A stretch of DNA of 64,000 nt from CAVVWJ01 sp965652025 (lineage in GTDB: Bacteria; Gemmatimonadota; Gemmatimonadetes; Gemmatimonadales; GWC2-71-9). The DNA lies in the NCBI GenBank assembly GCA_965652025.1, contig CBFGTM010000001.1, forward strand, positions 71,982 to 135,981, written 5' to 3'. Under the pieces are notes generated by a model that had not been told where the DNA came from, did not search any database, and saw only the letters and a list, made by a program, of their open reading frames with translations. The position numbers and the translations under genes are program-made. Below are positions 41,172 through 50,444 of this stretch, piece by piece; positions within the stretch are counted from its first letter, which is position 1, and the number at the start of each line of letters is the position of its first letter.

Positions 41172-42415
41172 GCCTCCCGTTTGGCCCGTGCCCGCTCGGT
41201 CACGATCAGCGGTGAGGTGCCCTCGCTGATCGCCTCCTTGGTGATCACGATCTCCCGCACATCCTCGCGGTTAGGCAGATCGAACATGATGTCGGTCATC
41301 ATGGTCTCGAGGATAGCGCGCAGGCCGCGGGCCCCGGTGCCGCGCTTCAGGGCGCGCTGGGCCACTGCCCGGAGAGATTCGGGGTCGAAGGTAAGGCCCA
41401 CGTCCTCCAGCTCGAACAGCTTCTTGTATTGCTTGGTCAGGGCATTCTTGGGCTCCACGAGAATCCGGATCAGCGCCTCTTCGTCGAGCGCCTCGAGTGA
41501 GACGACCACCGGAAGGCGTCCGACCAGCTCGGGAATGAGGCCGAAGCGGAGCAGGTCGTCAGGCTCGACGTCCAGGTAGGGATTTCCCTGGGTGAGCTGG
41601 TTCCCCGATTTGCGGCCACCATTGCTGAAGCCGATCTGCTGCCGCCCGGTGCGCGCCTCGATGATCTTTTCCAGTCCGTCGAACGCACCGCCGCAGATGA
41701 AAAGGATGTCCTTGGTGTTGATCTGGATGTATTCCTGCTGCGGGTGCTTGCGGCCGCCCTGAGGAGGCACCGAGGCGATGGTGCCTTCCAGAATCTTGAG
41801 GAGTGCCTGCTGGACGCCCTCGCCGGACACGTCCCGCGTGATGCTGGGGTTTTCCGACTTCCGGGCAATTTTGTCTATCTCGTCGATGTAGACGATCCCG
41901 CGCTCGCACTCGGCCACGTTGAACTCACCCGCCTGCAGCAGCCGGACCAGAATGTTCTCTACGTCCTCACCGACATACCCCGCCTCGGTAAGCGTGGTGG
42001 CGTCGGCTATGGTAAAGGGAACATCGAGAATGCGGGCCAGCGTCTGGGCCAGCAGCGTCTTGCCGACGCCGGTCGGGCCGAGGAGAAGAATGTTGGATTT
42101 GTCCAGCTCCACGTCGCCTTCGCGGCCGCTGGAGGCATTAATCCGCTTGTAGTGATTGTAGACGGCCACCGCGAGGGTCCGCTTGGCCCGCTCCTGCCCG
42201 ATGACATACTGATCCAGCACGTCCTTGATTTCCGAGGGCGTGGGAACCTGGGTAATGCTATCGGCAACCTCGCGCTCCTCATCTTCCGCCAGGATCTCAT
42301 TGCAGAGCGTGATGCACTCATTGCAGATGTAGACCGACGGGCCGGAGATGAACTTCCGAACCGAATCCTTCGATTTCCCGCAGAAGGAACAGCGGAGATG
42401 CTTGTCGTTGGACAT
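41168..42415 (-). CDS. clpX: ClpX ATPase subunit of ClpXP protease
   Basis: A 415-residue AAA+ unfoldase. The N-terminal zinc finger is LRCSFCGKSKD with YICNECITLC. Walker A GPTGVGKTLLA is near 112, Walker B is YIDEIDKIARKS, and QQIGFSNGG contains the IGF loop that docks on ClpP. The frame is open upstream to 42532 without family sequence, so ATG 42415 is preferred. It follows clpP by 61 bases. ClpX feeds tagged or damaged proteins to ClpP. Confidence 0.97.
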   Translation of the reverse strand: MSNDKHLRCSFCGKSKDSVRKFISGPSVYICNECITLCNEILAEDEEREVADSITQVPTPSEIKDVLDQYVIGQERAKRTLAVAVYNHYKRINASSGREGDVELDKSNILLLGPTGVGKTLLAQTLARILDVPFTIADATTLTEAGYVGEDVENILVRLLQAGEFNVAECERGIVYIDEIDKIARKSENPSITRDVSGEGVQQALLKILEGTIASVPPQGGRKHPQQEYIQINTKDILFICGGAFDGLEKIIEARTGRQQIGFSNGGRKSGNQLTQGNPYLDVEPDDLLRFGLIPELVGRLPVVVSLEALDEEALIRILVEPKNALTKQYKKLFELEDVGLTFDPESLRAVAQRALKRGTGARGLRAILETMMTDIMFDLPNREDVREIVITKEAISEGTSPLIVTERARAKREA

Positions 42416-42476
42416 GGAGCCACGTCGTGATGGAGGTGGATGGGTGCCGGTAAAGTGCCCCCGGGTCTCTAGAGCG

Positions 42477-43100
42477 TCAAGTCTCCTTGCCGTTCGAGTG
42501 TGGCACCAGCTCTTTCTGCGGTGTAAACACACTGTCGATCAGGCCGTAGGCCTTGGCCTCCTCGGCGCTCATGAAACGATCGCGGTCCATGTCTCGCTCG
42601 ATCGTCTCGATGGGCTGGCCGGTATGCAGCGCGTACAGCGAATTCATCTTGGAGCGGAGATACAGGATCTCCCGAGCCTGAATCTCGATGTCGGCTGCTG
42701 TCCCCTGGGCACCACCGGATGGCTGGTGAATCATGATCCGGGAATGAGGCAGTGCACTGCGCTTTCCCTTGGCGCCTGCGGCCAGCAGAAACGATCCCAT
42801 CGAGGCAGCCATGCCCATGCAGATGGTGTTCACCGGGGCGCGAAGATGTTGCATGGTGTCGTAAATGGCCATGCCCGCCGAGACGACTCCGCCCGGCGAG
42901 TTGATGTACAGGTAGATATCCTTGTCGGGATTGTCCGCCTCAAGGAACAAGAGCTGTGCGATGATGATGTTGGAGACGTCATCGTTGATCGGAGCGCCCA
43001 TAAACACAATCCGATCCATCAGCAGCCGCGAGAAGATGTCGTAGGTGCGTTCGCCGCGGCTGGAACGCTCGATGATGTAGGGCGGATACAGAGTGGCCAT
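42477..43100 (-). CDS. clpP: ClpP serine protease subunit
   Basis: A 207-residue protein with the catalytic Ser in GMAASMGSFLL near 100, His in SRIMIHQPSGG near 122 and Asp in ERDMDRDRFMS near 172. DIYLYINSPGG is the substrate-binding strand. It forms the tetradecameric chamber of ClpXP. It lies 2 bases after tig and 61 bases before clpX, the common tig-clpP-clpX order, on one strand. Length is normal. Confidence 0.97.
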   Translation of the reverse strand: MATLYPPYIIERSSRGERTYDIFSRLLMDRIVFMGAPINDDVSNIIIAQLLFLEADNPDKDIYLYINSPGGVVSAGMAIYDTMQHLRAPVNTICMGMAASMGSFLLAAGAKGKRSALPHSRIMIHQPSGGAQGTAADIEIQAREILYLRSKMNSLYALHTGQPIETIERDMDRDRFMSAEEAKAYGLIDSVFTPQKELVPHSNGKET

Positions 43101-43102
43101 CG

Positions 43103-44356
43103 TTAGGACTTGACCTCTTCAATGGTGGACTGCTTCAGGAGGAAGTCGAACACCTTCTCTTCGGTGAGGGCCCGCTCGAGCTCCGGGAGCCGGTTGGCTT
43201 TCTGCAGCGAGGCGTAGACCTGGGCCGTCGGGGTGCCCCGGGCTGCTGCCATACTGTCGATCCGCTGGTCCAGGTCGGCCTCGGTGGCCCGCAGTCCGTG
43301 CTCCTCGATGATCGCGTCCAGCACCAGGTCACGCTTCACCTGGGTTTCGGCAATGGAATGGAACTGCTGCTCAAACGCGGGCAGTTGCTCCTGGGGGACC
43401 TTGTAGATGTCGGCGTAGCCGTGCAGCAGCCGGTGTACCAGTGAATCGGGCGCCTCGACCCGGTTGGCTTCGACAATCTGCTCGATCAGTTTCTGCCGAA
43501 GGTCGGCATCAGCCTCACGCGCCGCTTCCCGCTCGAGGTCCTGCCGGATGGCGGCGCGAAGCGCCTCGAGACTCTCGAAGTCACCGGCCTCGCGGGCCAG
43601 TGCGTCATCCAGCGGAGGAAGCTCTTGCCGCTTCACCTCGTGCAGGGAGATACGAACTCGGCGGGTCTGGCCCCGCCGCGCCTCGTCAGGGTGATCCTCA
43701 GGGAACCGAACCTCCGCCTCGGCAGTCTCGCCGGGAAGGAGCGACATGATCCGCTCCTCCAATTCCGGGATGGCCTGGTTCTGGCCCAGAACGAGATCGT
43801 GGGGCTGGGCGGCTCCGGTGACACCGTTCTCGATCGGTGCCACTTCGACCCGCACCATGTGACCGGGTGACGGCCGCACCCCCTCCAGCGGGATCCAGGA
43901 GGCCTTCTGCTCCTGAATGTGGGCCAGCTGCTCCTCCACTGCGGAGTCCGCTACCGGACTCACCCGCCGCTCCAACCGGAACCCGCCAATCCGCTGCAAC
44001 TTCAGCTCGGGCCGGACCTCTACCAGTAACTCGAACTCGATCGGGCTGCCCTCTTCGAACTTGAGGTTGCGGATGGATGGATCGGTGATCGGCTTGAGTG
44101 ACTCGCTGGTCTTGGCGGTCTCCCAGCTCTCCCGAATGATCTCTTCAAGCACGGTCTGCCGGATGGCGTCCCCGAAGCGCTTCCGTACCACCGTGTCTGG
44201 AGCCTTGCCGGGGCGGAATCCAGGGAGGCGTGCTCGCTGGCCGTAGTACTTCAAGGCGCGGGCTTCCGCCTCCCGGACACGGTCGACCGGAACGGTCACG
44301 CGCAGTGACTTGGAGGCGGAGTCTTCGGAGGTTTTTTCGACCGTGATGGGGCTCAT
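43103..44356 (-). CDS. tig: Trigger factor chaperone
   Basis: A 417-residue protein. The ribosome-binding signature GFRPGKAP is near residue 47, followed by an FKBP-like domain (about 150-240) and a long helical C-terminal arm domain ending DFLLKQSTIEEVKS. It binds nascent chains at the ribosome exit tunnel. The FKBP segment is weakly conserved. It is followed by clpP and clpX, and a sigma-70-like promoter lies just upstream (44366-44395). Confidence 0.95.
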   Translation of the reverse strand: MSPITVEKTSEDSASKSLRVTVPVDRVREAEARALKYYGQRARLPGFRPGKAPDTVVRKRFGDAIRQTVLEEIIRESWETAKTSESLKPITDPSIRNLKFEEGSPIEFELLVEVRPELKLQRIGGFRLERRVSPVADSAVEEQLAHIQEQKASWIPLEGVRPSPGHMVRVEVAPIENGVTGAAQPHDLVLGQNQAIPELEERIMSLLPGETAEAEVRFPEDHPDEARRGQTRRVRISLHEVKRQELPPLDDALAREAGDFESLEALRAAIRQDLEREAAREADADLRQKLIEQIVEANRVEAPDSLVHRLLHGYADIYKVPQEQLPAFEQQFHSIAETQVKRDLVLDAIIEEHGLRATEADLDQRIDSMAAARGTPTAQVYASLQKANRLPELERALTEEKVFDFLLKQSTIEEVKS

Positions 44357-44365
44357 TCTGCGGGG

Positions 44366-44395
44366 AATCTACCCTGACGTTGTCCCCAGGGTCAA
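44366..44395 (-). promoter_or_regulatory. tig: Sigma-70-like promoter close to the tig start
   Basis: On the minus strand TTGACC (44390-44395) and TAGATT (44366-44371) are separated by 18 bases, a fair -35/-10 pair. The expected transcript start is about 3 bases before the tig ATG, or at the A itself, and no ribosome-binding site lies between. The message may be leaderless. This is inference from spacing alone. Confidence 0.45.
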
Positions 44396-44578
44396 TTTTG
44401 CTACCGAGCGCCAATCATTGCACTGCCGGAGTTGCACGACGGGCCCGCCTCGACCAAGATTCGGCGCCCCAAGCCCGGCCTCCGGGCACCCCTGAGCAGA
44501 CGGCAATCCCCTAGTTCGACGTCACCCCGATCCCTTCCGGGCAATTGTCGCGTCACCTCGATGCCAGAGGGTGTTTCC

Positions 44579-46711
44579 ATGCGTCCATATGTTCTCGTGT
44601 TTCTAGGAGCTGTTGCGGCATGCGGTGATGAGGAAGGGCCCACCAGTCCAACGGCGGGGTCGCTGGAGGTTCGGACCGTGACCTCGGGTGAGGTTCCGCC
44701 TGACGGATTCACCTATCGGGTGGACGGCCAGCCGGCCCAGCCCATCGGGAGCAACACCACCGCAACCCAGGCCGACCTTGAGCCGGGGGCCCACGTGGTC
44801 CAGCTTGCTGGCCTGCCCGATGGCTGCACCGCCTCGGGAGACAACCCCCAGACCATCAGCATCACTGCGGGCTCCACTGCCGTCGCGTCCTTCTCGATCA
44901 ACTGTGTCCCGCCGGTCGGCACCCTTCAGGTTACCGTAGGCACAACAGGTGCGGCGCCGGCGAGCTACGACTTGGTCCTGGACGGGAGTTCCCAGGGGGC
45001 GATCGGCTCGACAGCCACCCGATCGCTGGAGAACCTTCCCTCAGGTGCGCACTCCATCGGACTCTCGGGCCTGTCGGCCAACTGTGAGGCGGCCGGTGAA
45101 AATCCTCTCAGCGCGACGGTCCGCACCGGAAACACCACCGAGATTGCTTTTGCCATAAGCTGCGTTGCACCCCCCCAGGAAACCGGAGCACTCAGCATCA
45201 CCACGAGCACGACCGGGGAGGACCCGGACGGTTATCGTGTGGCGTTAGATGGCGGCGCCCGCCAGCCGATCGGGGTCCAGGGAAGCCTCACGCTTGAGAA
45301 CGTGGCAGCCGGGGCACATTCGGTGCGCCTCATGGGACTGGCGACCGGATGTGCAGCGGGGACGCCCAACCCGCAGCAGGTGACTGTGGCGGCCGGTGCT
45401 ACCGCGACCGTCGCCTTCAGCGTTACCTGCGCCCCACAGCCCACCACCGGAACGGTTCGGGTGGTCACCAGCACTACCGGCGTTACCACGGACATCGACG
45501 GCTATGCCTTCATGCTGGATGGTGGTGTACCGCAGCCGATTGGAGGCAATACAGCGGCCAGTCTGGACAATGTGCCTGCCGGAGCTCATACCGTCGCGCT
45601 CACCGACGTGCCCGCCGACTGCGCGCTGGATGGGAACAGCATCCTCAGCTTGATCGTGGCCGGAGGAGAAACGGTTGAGGCGCGCTTCGTCATCCGCTGC
45701 GCGCCAGTGACAGTGGGACAGTGGAGCCGGATGGAAAGCGGCACCGCGTTCAGCCTCTACAGTGTCTGGGGCAGCTCAGCCAGTGACGTCTTCACCGTGG
45801 GCGAGCCCGGAGGCAGCTTCGAGTCGGGCATTTTTCACTACGACGGCCAGTCGTGGATGCCGCAATCGACACAGCAAGGCATTATCCTCTACTCCGTCTG
45901 GGGCAGTGGCGCGGCCGATGTGTTTGCGGTCGGCTCCGATCCCCTGGGAGCAAACGGATACGACGGAGTCATCCTCCACTTCGACGGAAGTACCTGGTCA
46001 CCGATGCCGGGCCCCGGCGTCGCGACTGCTGACGGCACGGTGCAGGTCAGCTTCTACTCCGTGTGGGGCAGCTCCGGGGCGAACGTCTTCGCCGTGGGCG
46101 AGGCCAGTGGAGGGCTCGGTCGAGCCTTGGTAGCTCGATATGACGGTGCCGGGTGGGCCGAAATGCCCCTGCCGTCCCCAGACAACCGCGTGCTGACCGA
46201 CGTGACTGGAACCTCCTCGGAGGACGTATACGCCGTCGGCTATTTCGCTCCATCATTCGGTCTTCGGCGCGCCGCTCCGCCCAGTGCCAACCTCCGGACC
46301 TCCGCCGAGGGCTTCATCGTTCATTACGATGGGACCTTGTGGTCGGAGGTATTGCCGCTCACGGCCGGGGTCGCATTCAACGCGATCTGGGCCAGCGCTC
46401 CGAACGATGTGTTCGCGGCCGGCTCCGCCAACGACGTTGCCGCCGTCTATCATTACGATGGAGCCAGCTGGTCGCCTATGACGGTTCCGTTGGTGGGACC
46501 GTTGCTCGATGTGTGGGGACTCTCCGCCAGCGACGTGTATGCGGTAGGGGCCGGGACCATGCTGCACTTCAACGGTCAGGCCTGGACCGAGGTTCAGGCC
46601 GTCCCTCAGCGGCTCACCGGGGTGTGGGGAAGCTCTGCTGCTGATGTGTTCACTGTCGGGAGCGGAGGAACCATTATCCGTGGATCCCTGGCCGGCGCCC
46701 CACAGCCGTGA
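44579..46711 (+). CDS. Surface lipoprotein with four cysteine-paired repeats and seven propeller-like repeats
   Basis: A 710-residue protein from ATG 44579, which follows AGAGGG at a good distance; ATG 44561 is an alternative. The lipobox is GAVAACGDEE (Cys15). Residues about 25-375 hold four ~85-residue beta repeats, each with two Cys (as DGC... and INC) that probably form a disulfide. Residues about 380-705 hold seven repeats of the type VWGSSASDVFAVG..., each followed by an HYDG.W.. strand, consistent with a seven-bladed beta-propeller. Such proteins may bind surface ligands. The stop overlaps the GTG of a receiver gene (GTGA). Repeat counts are from reading; the fold is inferred. Confidence 0.85.
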   Translation: MRPYVLVFLGAVAACGDEEGPTSPTAGSLEVRTVTSGEVPPDGFTYRVDGQPAQPIGSNTTATQADLEPGAHVVQLAGLPDGCTASGDNPQTISITAGSTAVASFSINCVPPVGTLQVTVGTTGAAPASYDLVLDGSSQGAIGSTATRSLENLPSGAHSIGLSGLSANCEAAGENPLSATVRTGNTTEIAFAISCVAPPQETGALSITTSTTGEDPDGYRVALDGGARQPIGVQGSLTLENVAAGAHSVRLMGLATGCAAGTPNPQQVTVAAGATATVAFSVTCAPQPTTGTVRVVTSTTGVTTDIDGYAFMLDGGVPQPIGGNTAASLDNVPAGAHTVALTDVPADCALDGNSILSLIVAGGETVEARFVIRCAPVTVGQWSRMESGTAFSLYSVWGSSASDVFTVGEPGGSFESGIFHYDGQSWMPQSTQQGIILYSVWGSGAADVFAVGSDPLGANGYDGVILHFDGSTWSPMPGPGVATADGTVQVSFYSVWGSSGANVFAVGEASGGLGRALVARYDGAGWAEMPLPSPDNRVLTDVTGTSSEDVYAVGYFAPSFGLRRAAPPSANLRTSAEGFIVHYDGTLWSEVLPLTAGVAFNAIWASAPNDVFAAGSANDVAAVYHYDGASWSPMTVPLVGPLLDVWGLSASDVYAVGAGTMLHFNGQAWTEVQAVPQRLTGVWGSSAADVFTVGSGGTIIRGSLAGAPQP

Positions 46712-47088
46712 GCGCCGGGCCCACCGTGCTCTTGGTCGATGACGAGGGCGCAGTCAGGAGTGCGCTTCGAAAGATCTTCGAGCGCGGTGGGCTGTCGGTG
46801 CGGGAGGCACAGTCGGGGCGGGACGCTCTTGAAACACTGGCCGAGGACCCCTCGATTTCGGCAGTGGTGAGTGACTTCATCATGCCGGAATTGGACGGCA
46901 TTGACTTCTACGATGCACTGGTGGCCCGCTCGCCCCACCTGCGGAATCGGGTAGTCTTTCTCACTGGGGCCGCGCGTGATCCTACGGTGCATCGGCCCCT
47001 GGAAGACCGCGGAGTACCTCTCATCAACAAGCTGGAGGATCTAAGCATCGTGCTCGATGCAGTGCGGCTGGTATTGCTGCGACCCTGA
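46708..47088 (+). CDS. Stand-alone response-regulator receiver domain
   Basis: A 126-residue single-domain receiver. LVDDEGA gives the acidic pocket, VVSDFIMPELDG the phosphoacceptor Asp near 55, VVFLTGAA the Thr, and LINKLEDL the Lys, so it looks competent for phosphorylation. The KPF motif is replaced by NKLED. The GTG start overlaps the stop of the propeller lipoprotein. No DNA-binding domain is fused. Its kinase could be unlinked. Confidence 0.88.
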   Translation: MSAGPTVLLVDDEGAVRSALRKIFERGGLSVREAQSGRDALETLAEDPSISAVVSDFIMPELDGIDFYDALVARSPHLRNRVVFLTGAARDPTVHRPLEDRGVPLINKLEDLSIVLDAVRLVLLRP

Positions 47089-47225
47089 CCTCGCTGGACC
47101 GCCACTCCCAACCCCGTTTTTCCTCCGCCAGTGATCTTGATCGATCACCACATGCCATGGTCTCGCGCGAATGGACTCGGCGCTGTATGATGGTGGAACC
47201 CACACCAGCATCGCGATCTCACCTA

Positions 47226-47600
47226 ATGACGTCCATGCCTGCCCGCATCCTCGTCGTCGACGACGAGCCGATGGTTCGAGCCCTGATCGCCCGGGCTCTA
47301 ACCGATACAGGCTATGAGGTCGTTGCCGTCGCCAACGGTCGCGCGGCCCTGGATGCGGCTCGGGGCGCCGAGGTCGGATTCGATCTCATCGTCACCAACA
47401 GCTACATGCCGGGCCTCAGCGGTGTCGAACTGGTGGATCGGATCCGGCAGGATTTTCCCGATCTTCCGATCCTCCATGTCGACGACATCGGCCGCCGCGG
47501 CCGGATCGGTGAACTGCCCAGCGAAATTCCCACCCTCTACAAGCCGTTCGCCATCGCCGCACTGAGGGACGCAGTGCGAAGGCTGCTGCCCGACTCCTAA
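47226..47600 (+). CDS. Receiver-like protein with Asn at the phosphorylation site
   Basis: A 124-residue receiver-fold protein starting ATG 47226 (ATG 47235 is possible; a frame is open from 47157). ILVVDDEPMVR supplies the acidic pocket and LYKPF the Lys. However, the phosphoacceptor position reads LIVTNSYMPG, with Asn replacing Asp, and the usual Thr/Ser reads HVDDIG. Two of the three key residues are therefore changed, so the protein cannot be phosphorylated in the usual way and may act as a constitutive or binding module. It lies between a receiver and a diguanylate cyclase gene on the same strand. Confidence 0.8.
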   Translation: MTSMPARILVVDDEPMVRALIARALTDTGYEVVAVANGRAALDAARGAEVGFDLIVTNSYMPGLSGVELVDRIRQDFPDLPILHVDDIGRRGRIGELPSEIPTLYKPFAIAALRDAVRRLLPDS

Positions 47601-47734
47601 ATCCGGCCCCACTCAGGGAATCTGCCAGAGGCTCCGCAGCGCACCGGTCGGCTAGCGGTGCTCCACCGGCCCATCTGCTGAAGAATCCACCACTTAACGC
47701 TTGGCCTGTTCCCTGCTGAGGTCGAGTCGTCTGG

Positions 47735-49462
47735 TTGTCCGTGGCCCGTCCCTGTACCGGAGGAGTCCGGTTGCGCCGTTTGGCCCACCCCTTCACCAAG
47801 CACTTTCCCGTGCTGCGGTTCGATACCATCCGCAGCAAGATCCTGGTCTTTGCTCTCCTGGTCACGCTGCTGCCATCGGGACTCACTGCGTGGGTTTCAT
47901 ACAGTCAGAACCGGCGGGCGCTGGAGGAGAAGATCTCCCAGGAGCTGCTCAGCTCCAGCAGCCAGGCTGCCCGGGAGCTCGACGTCTGGATCAAGGAGCG
48001 TCTCTACGACCTTCGGGTGTTCGCCAGCTCCTATGAGGTCTCCGAGAAACTGGCCAATCGCAAGCCCGGGACCGCCACCAAGCGGCTCAACGATTACCTG
48101 AACTCGGTCCGGGACCGGTTCAGCGAATACGAAGAGCTGGTCGTGGTCGATGCAGCCGGCCGCCCGGTTGCCACTAGCGGCAATGAGAGCGGAATGGTGC
48201 GGCTTCCCAGTGGTTGGGCCAGGGAGCTGAGCACCAACAGCGGGCTGATCGACAAGGCCCAATGGGACCCCTCCCTCAATAAGGGCACCCTGGTCGTAGC
48301 CGTACCGGTCCAGCGGGGCGAGGGGCGAATGATCGGGGCTCTGGCAGCGCGGCTCAGCCTGAGAGGAGCGGAAAAGGGGCTACGGGCTTTCGCCCCCCGC
48401 AGCGGGCAGGTCTATCTGCTCACCCTGACAGGGACGATGATCGTCGGCTCGGCGGAGAGCTCCGCCGAGCTGATGAAGGTCAACATGAAGCCGCGCATGC
48501 TCGACCGGCTCAAGTCCCGCGAAGGTCGGGTGGTGAGTTACGAGAACATCTCCGGCACCGACGTGGTGGGCAGTCTCAAGCGAGTGCCCCGAGCGAAGTG
48601 GGCGGTGATATCGGAGATCCCGGCCGAGGCGGCGTACGGTCAAGTTCGGCGATTCCGCGATCTCGCGTTACTGATCGTGGCGGCCCTCCTCCTGGGCGTG
48701 GGTCTGATCGCCTATCGCCTGGGGGTGCTCATCGTGCTCCCGCTGGAGCGGCTCACCCTGGGCGCGGCGGAAGTGGCGGATGGTGACCTGGCGGTGGACC
48801 TGCCCGCCGCGAAGGGCGAAGTGGGCGAGTTGACGGCGGTGTTCAACCACATGGTGGGGCGGCTCCGCCAGGGACGGCAGGAGCTCGACGGCATGAATGA
48901 GAAGCTGCGCCGGCAGAACGAAGATCTCGAGCGGCTCTCCACCTCGGATGCTCTGACCGGTCTCCACAACCGCCGCTACCTCACTCAACGCCTGTCGGAG
49001 GAGCTGGTCCGCTCCTACCGCCACAAAGGCTGCTTCAGCGTTCTCATGGGCGACGTCGACGAGTTCAAGAAGTACAATGACACATTTGGCCATCCGGCCG
49101 GCGATGAGGTGCTGAAGAAAGTGGCTTCGATTCTCCTGAGCTCCACCCGCTCGGTGGACTGCACCGCGCGGTACGGCGGTGAAGAGTTTGCTGTGCTGCT
49201 CACCGGAACCAGCGGAGACATGGCCGCTGAAGTAGCGGAGCGCATTCGAGCCAGGGTGGAAGGCCAGGAGTTCCACGGCCGGCGGATCACAATCAGCATC
49301 GGAATCGCGGAGTTTCCGGCGGACGGTCAAACTGCAGATGAAGTGATGTCCTGCGCGGACGAGGCACTCTACGCTGCCAAGCGAGCCGGACGCAACCGGG
49401 TGATCCGGGCAGGTGAGAATGACCAGAAGGCGGCAGTCAAGGGAGCCAGGGGAAGGACCTGA
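47735..49462 (+). CDS. Membrane diguanylate cyclase with Cache-like sensor and HAMP
   Basis: The 575-residue product has a transmembrane helix at about 37-57 (ILVFALLVTLLPSGLTAWVS), a Cache-like extracytoplasmic region, a second helix at about 305-325, a HAMP domain (about 325-380) and a GGDEF domain at about 400-560. The active-site motif is RYGGEEFAVLL near 482. The inhibitory I-site RSVD lies five residues before it, so product feedback is likely. It makes cyclic di-GMP in response to a periplasmic ligand. TTG 47735 is the longest start; TTG 47771 (LRRLAHPF) is also possible. Confidence 0.9.
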   Translation: MSVARPCTGGVRLRRLAHPFTKHFPVLRFDTIRSKILVFALLVTLLPSGLTAWVSYSQNRRALEEKISQELLSSSSQAARELDVWIKERLYDLRVFASSYEVSEKLANRKPGTATKRLNDYLNSVRDRFSEYEELVVVDAAGRPVATSGNESGMVRLPSGWARELSTNSGLIDKAQWDPSLNKGTLVVAVPVQRGEGRMIGALAARLSLRGAEKGLRAFAPRSGQVYLLTLTGTMIVGSAESSAELMKVNMKPRMLDRLKSREGRVVSYENISGTDVVGSLKRVPRAKWAVISEIPAEAAYGQVRRFRDLALLIVAALLLGVGLIAYRLGVLIVLPLERLTLGAAEVADGDLAVDLPAAKGEVGELTAVFNHMVGRLRQGRQELDGMNEKLRRQNEDLERLSTSDALTGLHNRRYLTQRLSEELVRSYRHKGCFSVLMGDVDEFKKYNDTFGHPAGDEVLKKVASILLSSTRSVDCTARYGGEEFAVLLTGTSGDMAAEVAERIRARVEGQEFHGRRITISIGIAEFPADGQTADEVMSCADEALYAAKRAGRNRVIRAGENDQKAAVKGARGRT

Positions 49463-49491
49463 CCCGACGGCAAGTACAGGGAAGGAGCCGA

Positions 49492-50271
49492 TCAGCGGCG
49501 AGAGATCAGCTTCCGGAAAATCCAGCCTCCGCGACCCATGTCGTCACTGATCCGAATCCAGTCCTCCACGTATGAGTAGCCGGTCAGACTGTCGCCCCCC
49601 TCGACCGCAAAGGCGACTGGAGCGGCGGTACCCGGCCCTTCCCGCACATTGCCGGAGCCCACGGCCCGGAGCGGGATGGGGACCGCGAACGGCTTCTCGC
49701 CGGGACGGTCGGAGGTACGTTCCCAGGCCGACAGCCGGCCCGTTCCAGCGGCTGCGAGGGCCTTGGCCTGGTTTGCCAGGTAGAGCGCGCCGCCATAGTT
49801 CTCCTGATTGAACTCCGCCGATGCCTCACGGAGGAGCCGGGTTGCCTGGGCCGCCTCAGGTGCGGTCTGCTGAGCCGAGCGCATCCTCAAGGGCTGAAGG
49901 GCGACTTCCGCCTCCGCCATGCCCGAGGCCGCTTCGGCCCTGCTGGCGAGGGTCTGCAGCTTGGCCATCGCCCGGACCACCTCTTCCCGGGCCTCGTCCA
50001 GCCGGACCTGCAACTCCTCGACCTGAGCGTTCCTCTCCAGCAGCGTCAGCTCCAGGCGGGCAATGCGGCGGTCCTGTTCGGCCCGAGCGGCAGCCAGCGC
50101 CCTGGCCTGCCGCCGTTGGGCGGCAGCCGGAGCCGGGGCCGACTCCGCCTGCTTCGCAGCACAGCCAAGCAGCGGCAGGCCTGCAGCCAGGAGCAGACCG
50201 GCACAGGCAAGATGCCAGTTTTTTGAGGACGTACGAGACCGTTGGCGGGGCCCAAACACGCTAGTGGTCAT
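49492..50271 (-). CDS. Coiled-coil lipoprotein with C-terminal SH3-like domain
   Basis: A 259-residue exported protein. The signal segment ends LLLAAGLPLLGCAAKQ (lipobox Cys near 37). Residues 50-110 are a strongly charged heptad-like coiled coil (RRIARLELTLLERNAQVEEL), followed by a helical repeat and an SH3b-like module at about 190-258 (GNVREGPGTAAPVAFAVEGG, ending GRGGWIFRKLI). It may bind peptidoglycan or septal proteins. No named family is recognised. It faces the diguanylate cyclase gene convergently. Confidence 0.72.
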   Translation of the reverse strand: MTTSVFGPRQRSRTSSKNWHLACAGLLLAAGLPLLGCAAKQAESAPAPAAAQRRQARALAAARAEQDRRIARLELTLLERNAQVEELQVRLDEAREEVVRAMAKLQTLASRAEAASGMAEAEVALQPLRMRSAQQTAPEAAQATRLLREASAEFNQENYGGALYLANQAKALAAAGTGRLSAWERTSDRPGEKPFAVPIPLRAVGSGNVREGPGTAAPVAFAVEGGDSLTGYSYVEDWIRISDDMGRGGWIFRKLISRR

Positions 50272-50444
50272 GGACGAGTTCCGTAAGTTCCCTACTTCGA
50301 GTTAGATACAGCAGTTGGGCGGAGCTTCGAAGCAATAGGCATACCGCGGATCCGGCCGGGGGCAGACCGTCTGCTCTGGCGCGGTAGGGATCTGCCCGCT
50401 ACGCTTGGCCTCTTGGTCAGTCCACCTGCAGGAAGGAGAAACCA

